Assembly (NCBI GenBank): GCA_019753155.1
Contig: JAIELG010000008.1
Location: 1-64,000, forward strand
From: Burkholderiales bacterium
GTDB lineage: Bacteria > Pseudomonadota > Gammaproteobacteria > Burkholderiales > JABEVD01
Reading direction: 5' to 3'
Length of the DNA stretch: 64,000 nt
Each line of letters opens with the position of its first letter. Position 1 is the first letter of the stretch. Of the stretch, positions 46,602-56,982 are shown in pieces. Under the pieces are notes generated by a model that worked only from the letters and a program-made list of their open reading frames with translations, ran no database searches and had not been told where the DNA came from. The position numbers and the translations under genes are program-made.

Positions 46602-47561
46602 ATGACGCCCCTTTCCTTCTCCATGCTGCGCATCCTATCCGACTGCAGGTTCCATTCCGGGGAAGACATCGCAAAGACGCTCGATGTATCGAGGGCGAGC
46701 ATATGCAATGCGGCGAAAACCCTGGAAGCCGCAGGGCTGGAAATCGACAGGATAAGGGGACGGGGCTACAGGATGAGCAAAGCGCTCGAATGGCTCGATC
46801 GCGGGAAAATCCTGTCGCTGGCGGGAAGCCCCTTCGAAATCGAGATTTGCGACATCATCGACTCGACCAATTCCGAGCTGCTGCGCGCAAACGGCCCGCA
46901 CGGGCGCATCGTCGCCGCCGAAATGCAGACGAACGGCAGGGGCAGAATGGGGCGCGCCTGGCACGCCTCCCCGGGGGGGGCGCTCACCTTTTCCATATCC
47001 TGGCGCTTCGATCGGGGCGCGGGCTTCCTTTCGGGACTCAGCCTCGCTGTCGGCGTCGCCCTGGTGCGCGCCATGAAAACCTGCGATATCGAGGGCATCA
47101 GCCTGAAATGGCCCAACGATATGCTCTACAGCTTCCACAAGCTCGCCGGAATCCTGATCGAGGTGAAGGGGGACATGCTGGGGCCCACGACTGCCGTGAT
47201 CGGCATCGGGATCAATTTCAGGCTTTCCGGCAAGGTCAGGGAAAACATCGATCAGGCGGTCATCGACCTCGAATCCATCCCTTGCAGGCAGCCTGGCCGC
47301 AATGCGCTTTTCGCCGCGATCCTGCGTGAGCTGGAAGGTGCCCTCGATGCATTCGAAACCGGCGGGTTCGAGGCATTCAGGCAGGAATGGACGGCGCATC
47401 ATGCCTATCACATGAAGCCTGTCAGGATGAAGCTTCCATCCGGAAAAGTCGAGGAAGGGATCGTTGCCGGGGTCAGCGAAAGAGGGGAAATCCTGCTGGA
47501 TACCGCACGCGGCAGGCTTGCCTTTTCTTCCGGCGAAGTCAGCCTCAGGGGAGCGTCATGA
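46602..47561 (+). CDS. birA: Biotin-acetyl-CoA-carboxylase ligase and repressor BirA
   Basis: The 319-residue protein has an N-terminal winged helix (HSGEDIAKTLDVSRASICNAAKTLEAAG, 18-45), so it is the repressor-type BirA, and a ligase domain with TNGRGRMGRAWHASPGGALTFS and the substrate site KWPNDMLY. It attaches biotin to AccB. It starts three bases after rph and overlaps coaX by ATGA, a conserved pairing in betaproteobacteria. Confidence 0.94.
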   Translation: MTPLSFSMLRILSDCRFHSGEDIAKTLDVSRASICNAAKTLEAAGLEIDRIRGRGYRMSKALEWLDRGKILSLAGSPFEIEICDIIDSTNSELLRANGPHGRIVAAEMQTNGRGRMGRAWHASPGGALTFSISWRFDRGAGFLSGLSLAVGVALVRAMKTCDIEGISLKWPNDMLYSFHKLAGILIEVKGDMLGPTTAVIGIGINFRLSGKVRENIDQAVIDLESIPCRQPGRNALFAAILRELEGALDAFETGGFEAFRQEWTAHHAYHMKPVRMKLPSGKVEEGIVAGVSERGEILLDTARGRLAFSSGEVSLRGAS

Positions 47562-48259
47562 CGCTTCTTGTCGTTGATGCCGGAAACAGCAGGGTCAAAT
47601 GGGGGCTGTACGAGAAAGGCGGATGGCGCATACAGGGCGCATCGGACAATTCGGACATGGACGACCTCGCGTCGGACTGGGCAAGGCTCGATCCTGCCGC
47701 GATCATCGGATCCTGCGTATCCGGAAACGAATCTCGTCTCAACCGCCTTCATCCCGAGTTGCCGTTCACATGGATCAAGCCGCGCGCATTTCAATGCGGG
47801 GTTCATAATGGCTACGACAATGCGGAACGGCTCGGCCCGGATCGCTGGGCGGCTCTCATCGGCGCGAGAGCGCTGCTCCCCGATGGCGGACTCGTCGTCG
47901 GCCTCGGCACGGCAATGACGGTCGATGTCATGAGTCCGGATGGGAAATTCGAGGGCGGCATCATCGTCCCCGGCCTTTCCCTGATGAAACAGGCATTGCA
48001 GGACGCCACCCGCCTGAGTATGGGAGAAGGGCATTTCGAATTTCCTTCCGGCAATACCGGGGATGCCGTCCACAGCGGCGCCCTGCTTGCGCTTTCCGGA
48101 GCGATCGAGAAAATCGCGCGATCGATGGGCAATCCGCAATGCATCCTGAGCGGGGGGGATGCAAAGACGCTCTTTCCCCATATTCACGCAAGCGTCCGAA
48201 TCGTGGATAATCTCGTGCTCGAAGGCCTCGTATTGATCGCAAAAGACCTGTCTTTATGA
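47558..48259 (+). CDS. coaX: Type III pantothenate kinase
   Basis: The 233-residue kinase performs the first step of CoA synthesis and is resistant to CoA feedback as a family. It has the phosphate loop LLVVDAGNSRVKWG (3-16), GPDRWAALIGAR near 99-110 and GTAMTVDVMSPDGKFEGGIIVPG. Start ATG 47558 lies in birA's stop; it overlaps the SPOR gene by four bases. Confidence 0.94.
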   Translation: MTLLVVDAGNSRVKWGLYEKGGWRIQGASDNSDMDDLASDWARLDPAAIIGSCVSGNESRLNRLHPELPFTWIKPRAFQCGVHNGYDNAERLGPDRWAALIGARALLPDGGLVVGLGTAMTVDVMSPDGKFEGGIIVPGLSLMKQALQDATRLSMGEGHFEFPSGNTGDAVHSGALLALSGAIEKIARSMGNPQCILSGGDAKTLFPHIHASVRIVDNLVLEGLVLIAKDLSL

Positions 48260-48930
48260 AATGGCTCTTCCTGATTCTTGTCCTGGCAAACCTCGCTCTT
48301 GCGGCGTGGGAACAGTTCGCCCGCCAGAGTGCCCCCAACCCGCTCGCAAGACAGGAACTCAACGCGGACAAAATCAGATTCGCCCAACCATTGCCGCAAT
48401 CGCTGCCGGTATCGGCTCCCCTGCCGGCCAAAGCGAACCCAGTCGAGAGCATCTGCTACAAATGGGGCATTTTTTCCGGGAATTCCGTGGAAAAAGCGAG
48501 AAATGCCCTCAAAACGCTCGCCCAATCAGGCACCGTGAGCGAACAAAGCCTGCCAAAATCCGACAAACTGGGCTATTGGGCCTATATTCCGCCGAAAAAA
48601 ACGAAACAGGAAGCGCTGGATGAAATCAGAATGCTCAATGAGCTCGGCATAAAGGATCACTTTCTCATTCAGGACAGCGGCAAGTGGCAGTATGCGGTCT
48701 CCCTGGGCGTTTTCAGGACGGACGAGGCCGCCGGAAAATACGTGTCGATTCTTCGCGGCAGGGGCCTCAAGTCCGCGCTCTCGGGAAGGCGCGACAGCGG
48801 GGATATCCTATTCCTGGTCAGCGGCGTGCAGGCATCCTTTGCCGCAGAAGTAAAAAAACTCGATTTCCCCAAAGCGAAACTCGAAACAGCCGACTGCAAT
48901 GCTATTGCGGAAAAAGCTTCCCGGGATTGA
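48256..48930 (+). CDS. SPOR-domain membrane protein
   Basis: The 224-residue protein has an N-terminal helix (KWLFLILVLANLALAAW), a proline-rich linker and a C-terminal SPOR-like domain (KWQYAVSLGVFRTDEAAGKYVSILRGRGLKSA) that should bind glycan strands lacking stem peptides. Such genes follow coaX in several betaproteobacteria. The 3' end overlaps the convergent FAD oxidase gene by 29 bases. Division or envelope roles are inferred from the domain only. Confidence 0.88.
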   Translation: MKWLFLILVLANLALAAWEQFARQSAPNPLARQELNADKIRFAQPLPQSLPVSAPLPAKANPVESICYKWGIFSGNSVEKARNALKTLAQSGTVSEQSLPKSDKLGYWAYIPPKKTKQEALDEIRMLNELGIKDHFLIQDSGKWQYAVSLGVFRTDEAAGKYVSILRGRGLKSALSGRRDSGDILFLVSGVQASFAAEVKKLDFPKAKLETADCNAIAEKASRD

Positions 48931-50272
48931 GTATCCCCTTCGGGTCGAAAACCGACTTGATTCCCTTCATCAGACCGAGGGTCGCGGGATCGAGCTCCCT
49001 GGAAACATACGATCGCTTCTCCCTGCCCACCCCGTGCTCGCCGGAGAGCGTGCCGTTCAAGGCAAGGACGAGGTCGAAAATCATTCCCAGGCAAATCTCG
49101 GCGCGCCCCATCTCCTGGCTGTTTTCCGGATCGACGAGCAGATTCACATGGATATTCCCGTTTCCGGCATGGCCGAAATTGACATTGGCGAGATTATATT
49201 GCGAACTCAACCGATCGAGTCCGCCGAGCAACTCGGGAAGGCGGGACACCGGGACCACGATGTCCTCGTTGATTTTTTTCGGCGCGATATCCCGCAGCAG
49301 GGGGGACAATGCCCGCCTTGCCGCCCACAGGTCGCCGGGGTCCGCGACCTGTCCGGCATCGATCAAGCCTTCGTTGCCGCACGAAGCGAGGATCGCCCGA
49401 CAATCCTGCGCAATATCGGCGCCGTCCACCTCTATCATCAGCATCGCGCGGGAAGACTCGGGGATCATGCCGGGATGGCGGGACCGGATCAAATCGAGCG
49501 ATCCGCCATCCAGAAATTCCAGCGCGGAAGGCGCCACGGACTGCCCCATGATGGCGATGATCGCAAGGGCCGCGCTTTGCGCGTCCCGGTAATGCGCCGC
49601 GATCCCGCCCGTCGCATCCGGGAGCGGCGTGAGCTTCAATGTCGCCTCGGTGATGACCGCAAGCGTGCCTTCGGAGCCGATGATGAGGCGGGTCAGATCG
49701 TAACCCACGACCCCTTTCGTCGTATAACATCCCGCCTTGATCGCGTCCCCTTTCCCGGTGACTGCCTTGAGACCCAGGACATGCTCGCGCGTCGTGCCGT
49801 ATTTGACCGCATGGGGCCCTCCCGCGCAGGTCGCAAGATTGCCCCCTATGCTGCAGAAGGCGGAACTCGAAGGGTCGGGCGACCAGAAGAAACCATGCGG
49901 CCTTGCCGCATCCTGGATTTCCTGGTTCAGAACGCCCGGCTCGGCCACGATCACGCGGTTTTTCGCGTCGACTTCGAGTATCCGCCTCATGCGCTCCAGG
50001 GACAGGGCCACCCCTCCCCGCTCGGGAATGCTGCCTCCGGCGGTGCCCGTGCCTCGCCCGCGCGGCGTGACGGGAACCTCGAATTCGTTGCAAAGCAGAA
50101 TCAGCGACCGGACTTCCTCCGCATCCACGGGGAAAACGACCGCCCCAGGCGGGAAAATTTTCCTCGAATTATCGTAGGAATAGGCATAACAATCGGCGAT
50201 ATCGGTATGGCAGCGCGCGGGGGGAAAGAGTGACCCAAGTCCGGCGAGAAACGGACCAGGCAGGCTAGACAT
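48902..50272 (-). CDS. FAD-binding 2-hydroxyacid dehydrogenase (GlcD/D-lactate dehydrogenase type)
   Basis: The 456-residue flavoprotein has the PCMH FAD domain (VTPRGRGTGTAGGSIPERGG, ICSIGGNLATCAGG-type loop, GYDLTRLIIGSEGTLAVITEATLKL) and the FAD-oxidase C-terminal domain (NFGHAGNGNIHVNLL, LSGEHGVGREKRSY). It oxidises a D-2-hydroxy acid such as glycolate or D-lactate. No GlcE/GlcF partners are nearby. Start overlaps hemY by 8 bases, so it appears to be cotranscribed with the heme genes. Confidence 0.9.
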   Translation of the reverse strand: MSSLPGPFLAGLGSLFPPARCHTDIADCYAYSYDNSRKIFPPGAVVFPVDAEEVRSLILLCNEFEVPVTPRGRGTGTAGGSIPERGGVALSLERMRRILEVDAKNRVIVAEPGVLNQEIQDAARPHGFFWSPDPSSSAFCSIGGNLATCAGGPHAVKYGTTREHVLGLKAVTGKGDAIKAGCYTTKGVVGYDLTRLIIGSEGTLAVITEATLKLTPLPDATGGIAAHYRDAQSAALAIIAIMGQSVAPSALEFLDGGSLDLIRSRHPGMIPESSRAMLMIEVDGADIAQDCRAILASCGNEGLIDAGQVADPGDLWAARRALSPLLRDIAPKKINEDIVVPVSRLPELLGGLDRLSSQYNLANVNFGHAGNGNIHVNLLVDPENSQEMGRAEICLGMIFDLVLALNGTLSGEHGVGREKRSYVSRELDPATLGLMKGIKSVFDPKGILNPGKLFPQ

Positions 50273-51443
50273 TCAGGATCAGTTCCTGGGCAAGGCGGTA
50301 ATGATGCTCGGCATCGTTCGGTTTCTGCATGATTTCCCCCAGTCTCGCCTGGGCAAGATGGGCTGCAGCGCTCGGGTGAACCGACAGGCTCGCATCGAGA
50401 TAATTTTTGGCCTTGCCCCACAATTTCTGATGCATGCAAAGCCTGCCGAGGGTGAGCAGCAATACCGCATCGTCGTCGTGCTTCTTGAGCCAGAGTTCGG
50501 CCCGCTCTATCCGCTTCACCGTGTCAGGTTCCGGACAATCGGCATAAATCGCCACGAGATGGGAATTCCACTGGCTGTCCAGGCTCTCCTCGATGACCTT
50601 CTGTGCAAGCGCGCATTCCTTGAATGAAATGAAAGTCTGCGCCGCGACCGCTGCGGTTTTGGCATCCCGCCTCTCGGATTCCGGAATTTTCTGCCAATAG
50701 GCAAGGAATTTATCCCTGCCGCCCACCAGTTTGAGCTTTTCGATCCTGGCATGGCGCTTCAGCTGCTCCGAATAGGCCGCATCGAACGCATTGCGGGTAT
50801 CGAGCTGCGCGGCGAGATCGAGCACCGCATCCCAGTTCCTCAGATGCTGCTCCGCCTTCAATTCCAGCCTGAGCGCGGCAGTATGCTGGCGTCCGCCCGA
50901 TTCCTTCATTTTTTTCAGGACATTGCGCGCTTCCGAATAGCGCCTTTCCCTGATCAATAATTCGGCTTCCGTGATCAGCCTGAGCGTTTTCTGCGATGGA
51001 TCGAGTTCCTCCGCACGGGCAAGATAACCGTCGCGCCGGTCGAATCCTCTCAGCTCATGCGCGGACCGGGCCGCCACCACGGCGTTGAGCGCGGGAGATT
51101 CCTTCGCTTCCATCGCCTGCGCCGCCGCTTTCTCGGCCTTTGCGTAACGCCCCTCGAAATAGGCGATCAATCCCTCCAGCATGGCAAAGCGGTTTTTTTC
51201 CTGAGTCCGCCTCGAATGATATTCGCGCGCCCGCTCCGGCAGCGCAATCATGTTCGTTGCCAGCCGCATGAAACCATACATGACGAAAAAAAAGCCGAGC
51301 ACCAGGACGACGAAAAAATTGAGCGACAATTCGATGCGATAAGGAGGATAGACGAACAGCAGATAGCCTGTATTGGGTTTCGCGGCCAGCGTAAGGCCTA
51401 CCGCCGCCGCGAAAATGGCCAATATCCAGAGCATCGCCTTCAT
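50265..51443 (-). CDS. hemY: HemY family protein (TPR, inner membrane)
   Basis: The 392-residue protein has two N-terminal membrane helices (about 3-21 and 42-64) and a TPR-rich periplasmic/cytoplasmic region (EGLIAYFEGRYAKAEKAAAQAM and C-terminal repeats). This is the proteobacterial HemY of hemCDXY operons, unrelated to the protoporphyrinogen oxidase of the same name in Gram-positives. Its role in heme synthesis is structural or regulatory and not settled. It overlaps hemX by four bases. Confidence 0.93.
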   Translation of the reverse strand: MKAMLWILAIFAAAVGLTLAAKPNTGYLLFVYPPYRIELSLNFFVVLVLGFFFVMYGFMRLATNMIALPERAREYHSRRTQEKNRFAMLEGLIAYFEGRYAKAEKAAAQAMEAKESPALNAVVAARSAHELRGFDRRDGYLARAEELDPSQKTLRLITEAELLIRERRYSEARNVLKKMKESGGRQHTAALRLELKAEQHLRNWDAVLDLAAQLDTRNAFDAAYSEQLKRHARIEKLKLVGGRDKFLAYWQKIPESERRDAKTAAVAAQTFISFKECALAQKVIEESLDSQWNSHLVAIYADCPEPDTVKRIERAELWLKKHDDDAVLLLTLGRLCMHQKLWGKAKNYLDASLSVHPSAAAHLAQARLGEIMQKPNDAEHHYRLAQELILNV

Positions 51444-52450
51444 TTGACGCTTCCCCTGAAGTCATGGATGGCATTCAGGCTGTCGTTGATATCCATTCTG
51501 TCGAGATTGATCTCGCTGCCGTAGATCTGATGCAAGGTGGAAAGGGATTCCTTCGCCTCGGCCGAGTTGACATCGAAATAACGCCTGATCCAGTCCTGCG
51601 CCGTTTTCAGGTCTTCCCTGAAAGCGCCCTGATCATGGGCGAGAAGAGAAAGCCGGGCGCTCAAAAGGCGCAGTTTGAGATTTTCCCGGAGAAAATAGGC
51701 CTGGGACGGCGGCAACAGCGGCATCTCCTCTTTCCCCATATTCTGGATCTTGACGAGCTGCTTGACATCTTCCCAGGCTTCGCGCCCGAATGCCAACCAT
51801 ACGCTGCCTTCCTTCTTCCCGGTCTTGCCGGGCGCAGGGTGGGGATGCGCTTCCATGGCAAGCGGCATGGCATCGACCAGATTGAGCACGTTATCGAGAT
51901 GCAGGCTTTCGCCTACCACATCGGCGAAAGGCATGGATTTCAACCTGTCGATATCCCTGTTGATGACTTTCCTGAGCGGTCGCAACTGGGGCCGATCCAT
52001 GCGCTGCAACGTATTGTCGACATTTTGCAGGGCGATCAGCGCGGCCCTGACGTTCCCGGCCAGTTGAAGCTGCTGGTTGGCGATCAGGAGAACCTGTTCC
52101 ACCTCGGCAAGGGCCGATTCGTCCCGACTCCTGGCAAGCTCCTGGTACATCTGTTCGAGCGCAACCTGCTGGTTCTGGGAATCAGCCATTTTCCGCTCCA
52201 GGATGCCTATCCTCACATCCGAAGCGCGCTCGGCTTCCAGGGCCTGTGCGGCGCGCTGCCTGCTTTCGTGGTTGTAGCTTTCCGCCGCAGCGAGCCTGGA
52301 GGCAAGCTCGAGTTGCAGTTTATTGATCTGATTGCGCGTATCGAACCATTGCCAGGCGATGATGATCGCGCAGAGCGCCGCGATCATGGTCAGGACATTA
52401 ATGCTGGTGAATACCTTGTCCGTCCATGCCTTGCCAGATTGTTCATCCAT
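51440..52450 (-). CDS. hemX: HemX family protein
   Basis: The 336-residue protein has one membrane helix near residues 17-34 (VLTMIAALCAIIIAWQWF) followed by a long coiled coil (about 40-110) and a HemX domain with DRPQLRPLRKVINRDIDRLK. It is annotated in databases as uroporphyrinogen-III methyltransferase, but no methyltransferase domain is visible here. ATG 52450 overlaps the hemD stop by 8 bases and is preferred over an in-frame ATG at 52504. Confidence 0.92.
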   Translation of the reverse strand: MDEQSGKAWTDKVFTSINVLTMIAALCAIIIAWQWFDTRNQINKLQLELASRLAAAESYNHESRQRAAQALEAERASDVRIGILERKMADSQNQQVALEQMYQELARSRDESALAEVEQVLLIANQQLQLAGNVRAALIALQNVDNTLQRMDRPQLRPLRKVINRDIDRLKSMPFADVVGESLHLDNVLNLVDAMPLAMEAHPHPAPGKTGKKEGSVWLAFGREAWEDVKQLVKIQNMGKEEMPLLPPSQAYFLRENLKLRLLSARLSLLAHDQGAFREDLKTAQDWIRRYFDVNSAEAKESLSTLHQIYGSEINLDRMDINDSLNAIHDFRGSVK

Positions 52451-53210
52451 TGCCGTGTTCCCCGAATTTGAACCATTTGAAGAGGCCCAGAAGCAATCCT
52501 TCATCTCCGCTTTCCGTCACCACGACCTTCTCGAACCCTTCGTCCCTTGCAATTCCCCCGATTCTTTCATGGGGCACGAAGATCGGTTTTTTCCTGATCC
52601 AGATGCAATCCTTCATCATCTCGCACAAATTCCTCACGCATTCCCCGCTTGTCGCAGTAACGGCCTGCAAGTCCGCTTCATCCAGGCTGATGCGGGCTTC
52701 CGGCACCAGACGCCGGTAACATTCGGCATACTCGACCCAGGCGCCCCGCGCCTTCAATTCCTCGCCAAGCGCTTCGCGCCCGCCCACGCCTCTGAAAATC
52801 ACGATCCGCTTTCCCTGGACGGCAGCGAGTTCAGGCAATTCCAGCAGGCCTTCGCTGTCGTATCTGCCCTCGGGCACGAGCACGTTTTTCGCGCCCGACG
52901 ATTCCAGGGCGGCAAGGCTGGATTTCCCGACCGCAGCCAGCCCGAGTCCAGGCGGCAACGCCCCGATCCGCCCGAGCGCCTTTTCCACGGCATTTGGGCT
53001 GATGAAAATCGCCAAATCGAATTCGTCGAGGCGACCCAGGACCGATCGCAAAGTCCCGTCGTCCTCGATATCGCCGATTTCTATAGCAGGAAAAACGACC
53101 GCCTTCCCGCCTGCCCGCTCTATCCCTTCGACCAGATTGTCCGCCTGTCGGGCGGGCCGCGTGACGAGAACGGCAATATCCGTCAGGGGCGACGCTTCCC
53201 TAGATTGCAT
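52443..53210 (-). CDS. hemD: Uroporphyrinogen-III synthase
   Basis: The 255-residue enzyme inverts ring D and closes hydroxymethylbilane. Sequence is divergent, as usual in HemD, but has [22 protein letters not shown] at the start, [11 protein letters not shown] and the C-terminal [18 protein letters not shown] 53210 overlaps the hemC stop by 11 bases; a longer frame to 53273 lies inside hemC. The gene is placed correctly between hemC and hemX. Confidence 0.92.
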   Translation of the reverse strand: MQSREASPLTDIAVLVTRPARQADNLVEGIERAGGKAVVFPAIEIGDIEDDGTLRSVLGRLDEFDLAIFISPNAVEKALGRIGALPPGLGLAAVGKSSLAALESSGAKNVLVPEGRYDSEGLLELPELAAVQGKRIVIFRGVGGREALGEELKARGAWVEYAECYRRLVPEARISLDEADLQAVTATSGECVRNLCEMMKDCIWIRKKPIFVPHERIGGIARDEGFEKVVVTESGDEGLLLGLFKWFKFGEHGNG

Positions 53211-54135
53211 CAAGGATGTCTCCCGCCCCCCCGGCAAGAAGCCTGTCCGCAACCCGTTTGCCAATTGCGGCAAACGCTGCCGGTTCCCCTGAATCGGCAG
53301 CGCGGATCATGTTTTTTCCATCCGGACTCGCGACAAAGGCGCGCAAGCTCATTTCCCCTTGCGCAATCTGCGCGAAAGCCCCCAGCGGCACCTGGCAGCT
53401 CCCGCCGAGCTCCAGGCTCACGACGCGCTCCGCCAGAACGCACCGCGCGCTCTCATCATGATTGAGCGGCCTCAAAAAATCCAGGAGTTCGGTCCGGTCG
53501 GAGCGGCACTCTATGCCGAGCGCCCCCTGCCCGACGGCGGGGAGGCTGTCCTCGGGCGCGATGAGCGCCCTGATCCTGTTTTCCAGCCCCAGCCTCTTGA
53601 GGCCGGCGGCCGCAAGGATGATCGCGGCATATTGCCCTTCATCGAGCTTCCTGAGTCTCGTCTGGACGTTGCCCCGCAATGGCTGCACCTCGAGATGGGG
53701 GAAACTGTACCTCAACTGGCTTTCTCGGCGCAGGCTGGATGTGCCGACAACCGCGCCTTCGGGCAGCGCGGAAAGACTCTCGTATCGGCTGGAAACGAAG
53801 GCATCCCTCGGGTCTTCGCGTTCCGTGATCGCGGCAAGCATGAAGCCTTGCGGGAGCATCATCGGCACATCCTTCATGGAATGCACCGCGATGTCGGCGC
53901 GTCCGTCTTCCAGAGCCTGTTCCAGCTCCTTGATGAAGAGGCCCTTGCCGCCGATTTTTGCCAGAGGCTGGTCCAGGATTTGATCCCCTTGCGTGGTCAT
54001 GCCCAGTATACTGATCCCGGTTTGCGGGTATAATAGCGCAAGCCGCCGACTGATGAACTGCGCCTGCCACATGGCGAGCGCGCTTTCGCGCGAAGCAATG
54101 ACGATACTTGCGGGGGGGAATGCCGCTGGGTTCAA
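53200..54135 (-). CDS. hemC: Porphobilinogen deaminase
   Basis: The enzyme (about 311 residues) links four porphobilinogens into hydroxymethylbilane. It has [14 protein letters not shown], the substrate-binding Lys/Arg loop [34 protein letters not shown] and the cofactor-attachment cysteine in [13 protein letters not shown] perfect AGGAGG (54146-54141) sits five bases before TTG 54135, so TTG is chosen; GTG 54141 and ATG 54171 are in frame but badly placed relative to that site. Confidence 0.93.
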   Translation of the reverse strand: MNPAAFPPASIVIASRESALAMWQAQFISRRLALLYPQTGISILGMTTQGDQILDQPLAKIGGKGLFIKELEQALEDGRADIAVHSMKDVPMMLPQGFMLAAITEREDPRDAFVSSRYESLSALPEGAVVGTSSLRRESQLRYSFPHLEVQPLRGNVQTRLRKLDEGQYAAIILAAAGLKRLGLENRIRALIAPEDSLPAVGQGALGIECRSDRTELLDFLRPLNHDESARCVLAERVVSLELGGSCQVPLGAFAQIAQGEMSLRAFVASPDGKNMIRAADSGEPAAFAAIGKRVADRLLAGGAGDILDAI

Positions 54136-54140
54136 ATTCA

Positions 54141-54146
54141 CCTCCT
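54141..54146 (-). promoter_or_regulatory. hemC: Consensus ribosome binding site deciding the hemC TTG start
   Basis: AGGAGG on the minus strand is spaced five bases from TTG 54135, an ideal distance, whereas the GTG at 54141 overlaps it. Confidence 0.7.
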
Positions 54147-54226
54147 GGTATATTTTTTTCGATTTTAACATGGACGACCCAAGTCCGGGGACACACCCTC
54201 GCCGGTCAAATTAATCCAAGACGACG

Positions 54227-56977
54227 ATGCCTGATCAATCCACGCCAGAAAAGGACCTTCCGCTTCGCGACGACATCCGCCTCCTCGGGCGAATTCTCGG
54301 AGACACATTGCGCGAGCAGGAAGGAGCCGACACATTCGCCCTGATCGAGACCATCCGGCAAAACGCCATCCGCTTCAGGAGGGACGGCGATCCTTCTGCA
54401 AAAGTGGCGCTCGAAGCCTGCCTTGGCAGCCTGTCTCCGACTGACACGATACTCGTCGTGCGCGCTTTCAGTTTTTTCTCGCAACTGTCCAATATCGCCG
54501 AAGACCTGCATCACAACCGGCGACATCGCGCCCACCAGATCGCAGGCTCCAAACCCCAGGAAGGCAGCATTGCCCTTGCGCTCGAACGCATCCTGGAAAC
54601 AGGTCTTGGCAGCGGCGAAATCGGGGAATTCTTCCGCAAGGCGATGATCGTTCCCGTGTTGACCGCGCATCCAACCGAAGTGCAGCGCAAAAGCATATTG
54701 GACCGGCAGCGTGAAATCGCGGACCTTCTGACGCAGCGTGACCGCATCGCGCTCACGCGCGAAGAAACCGCGCAAAACGAGGAAGCGCTGCGTCGCGTGA
54801 TCCTGACCCTGTGGCAAACCCGCGTGCTGCGCTCCGCGCGCCTCACGGTGGACGATGAAATCGAAAACGGACTCGCCTTTTACCGTTACACCTTCCTGAG
54901 GGAAGTGGCCGCGCTTTATGCCGAAATCGAGGATACCCTGGCAAGCCGCCTGGGCGGAAACTTTTCGCTGCCCCCTTTCCTTCACATCGGAAGCTGGATC
55001 GGGGGAGATCGTGACGGCAACCCGTTCGTCACGCACCAGGTCACCCTCCGCGCTGCGGAGAGGCAGTCGACTGTTGCGATGGATTTCTACCTGGAGGAAA
55101 TCCACGAACTCGGCAAGGAATTGAGCCAGTCCATCCGCCTCGTCGAGATTTCGCCTGCGCTCGAAAAGCTTGCCGACGCCTCCCCTGACAAATCCGACCA
55201 CAGGATGGACGAGCCCTACCGCCGCGCCCTGATCGGGGTCTATTCGAGGCTGGCCGCCACGTCGCAAAAGCTGGATCATCATGCCGCCGAGCGTCCCCCC
55301 GTCGGCATTTCCGAGCCCTATGCGAATGCGGGAGAATTCATCCACGATCTCGACATCCTGCTCGACTCGCTGAGATCGCATGGCTCGTCCCGTGTCGTCA
55401 ACGGCAGGCTGCGTCACCTGCGCAGGACCGCGGAAGTCTTCGGATTCCACCTTGCGCCGCTGGATATGCGCCAGCATAGCGGCGTGCATGAAGAAACCAT
55501 TTCGGAGATTTTCCTGCATGCGGGAAGGCCCGGGTATGCCGCGCTTTCCGAGGAGGAGCGCTGCGCATGGCTGCTGGAGGAAATCCAGATCCACAGGCAA
55601 TTGCGCTCTGCACATGACGAATACAGCGCCCAGGTTGCAAGCGAACTCTCCATACTGGATACGGCGGGAGACATTCACAGGCGCTATGGGCGGGATGCGC
55701 TGCCCAATTACATCATTTCCAAAACGGCGAGCGCGAGCGACATACTCGAAGTCGCCCTGCTCCTGAAGGAAGCTGGATTGCTCAAAACCGGTGACAATCC
55801 TGAGCTTTACGTCAACATCATCCCCCTCTTCGAGACGATCGAGGATTTGCGCGGCTGCGGCGCCATCATGGAAAAACTGTTTTCCATCCCTTCCTACATG
55901 AAGCTGCTCCAAAGCCGCGGCCTTGTGCAGGAAGTGATGCTCGGCTACTCCGACAGCAACAAGGACGGCGGATTCTTGACGGCGAACTGGGAGCTGTACA
56001 AAGCGGAAGTCGATCTCGTCAATGTATTCAACGAGCACGGCGTCAGGCTGCGCCTTTTCCACGGGCGCGGCGGCACCGTCGGACGCGGCGGCGGCCCGAG
56101 TTACCAGGCCATCCTGGCGCAACCGCCCGGCAGCGTGAACGGCCAGATCCGCATCACCGAACAGGGCGAAGTCATCGCAAGCAAATATTCCGACCCCGAG
56201 ATCGGCAGACGGAACCTCGAAAGGATGGTCGCGGCAACGCTGGAAGCAACCCTGATCCATCATGCCGTGAAGCACAACCCGGAACATTTCAGGGTGATGG
56301 AGGAATTGAGCGTCGAAGCTTATGCCGTCTATCGCAACCTGGTATACGAAACCCCGGGCTTCATCCGCTTTTTCAGGGAAGCCACCCCGATCAACGAAAT
56401 ATCCGAACTCCATATCGGCAGCCGCCCCGCTTCGCGCCGCGCATCGGACAGGATAGAGGATCTGAGGGCGATTCCCTGGGTATTCAGCTGGGGACTCAAC
56501 CGCATCATGCTCCCGGGATGGTACGGTTTCGGCAGCGCCGCCGAAGCCTTCATAGAGCGCGAAGGCGAAAAGGGAGTCGCGCTGTTGCAGGAAATGTACA
56601 AGGCATGGCCCTTCATGCAGACCCTCCTCTCCAACATGGACATGGTGCTCGGAAAAACGGACATCAACATCGCCTCGCGCTATGCCGAACTCGTCGGGGA
56701 CAAGCCCCTGAGCGAAGCGATTTTCGGGAGGATCAGGAACGAGCTCGAAAAAGCGGTGAAAATGCTTTTCATCGTCACCGGAAACCGGGAATTGCTGCAG
56801 GACAATCCGACGCTAAAACGCAGCATACGCAACAGGAGCCCCTATATCGACCCGCTCAACCACCTTCAGGTCGATCTTTTGAGGCGGTTCAGGGGGGGAG
56901 ACAGCGAGGAGAAAGTCAAGCGCGCCATTTTGCTTTCGGTGAACGGCATCGCTGCAGGATTACGCAACAGCGGCTGA
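54227..56977 (+). CDS. ppc: Phosphoenolpyruvate carboxylase
   Basis: The 916-residue enzyme carboxylates PEP to oxaloacetate, refilling the TCA cycle. Catalytic His is in VLTAHPTEVQRKS (near residues 142-154); other motifs are GSWIGGDRDGNPFVT, LGYSDSNKDGGFLTANW and FHGRGGTVGRGGGPS. The C-terminus ends RNSG, as expected for PEPC (consensus RNTG). It is divergent from hemC with only about 90 bases between starts and is followed by rnpB on the other strand. Confidence 0.97.
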   Translation: MPDQSTPEKDLPLRDDIRLLGRILGDTLREQEGADTFALIETIRQNAIRFRRDGDPSAKVALEACLGSLSPTDTILVVRAFSFFSQLSNIAEDLHHNRRHRAHQIAGSKPQEGSIALALERILETGLGSGEIGEFFRKAMIVPVLTAHPTEVQRKSILDRQREIADLLTQRDRIALTREETAQNEEALRRVILTLWQTRVLRSARLTVDDEIENGLAFYRYTFLREVAALYAEIEDTLASRLGGNFSLPPFLHIGSWIGGDRDGNPFVTHQVTLRAAERQSTVAMDFYLEEIHELGKELSQSIRLVEISPALEKLADASPDKSDHRMDEPYRRALIGVYSRLAATSQKLDHHAAERPPVGISEPYANAGEFIHDLDILLDSLRSHGSSRVVNGRLRHLRRTAEVFGFHLAPLDMRQHSGVHEETISEIFLHAGRPGYAALSEEERCAWLLEEIQIHRQLRSAHDEYSAQVASELSILDTAGDIHRRYGRDALPNYIISKTASASDILEVALLLKEAGLLKTGDNPELYVNIIPLFETIEDLRGCGAIMEKLFSIPSYMKLLQSRGLVQEVMLGYSDSNKDGGFLTANWELYKAEVDLVNVFNEHGVRLRLFHGRGGTVGRGGGPSYQAILAQPPGSVNGQIRITEQGEVIASKYSDPEIGRRNLERMVAATLEATLIHHAVKHNPEHFRVMEELSVEAYAVYRNLVYETPGFIRFFREATPINEISELHIGSRPASRRASDRIEDLRAIPWVFSWGLNRIMLPGWYGFGSAAEAFIEREGEKGVALLQEMYKAWPFMQTLLSNMDMVLGKTDINIASRYAELVGDKPLSEAIFGRIRNELEKAVKMLFIVTGNRELLQDNPTLKRSIRNRSPYIDPLNHLQVDLLRRFRGGDSEEKVKRAILLSVNGIAAGLRNSG

Positions 56978-56982
56978 TTTAT

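Noticed and set aside
54206-56413. A 735-codon open frame on the minus strand opposite ppc
   Set aside because: It mirrors the codon pattern of ppc, which matches PEP carboxylase along its full length; the antisense product resembles no protein.
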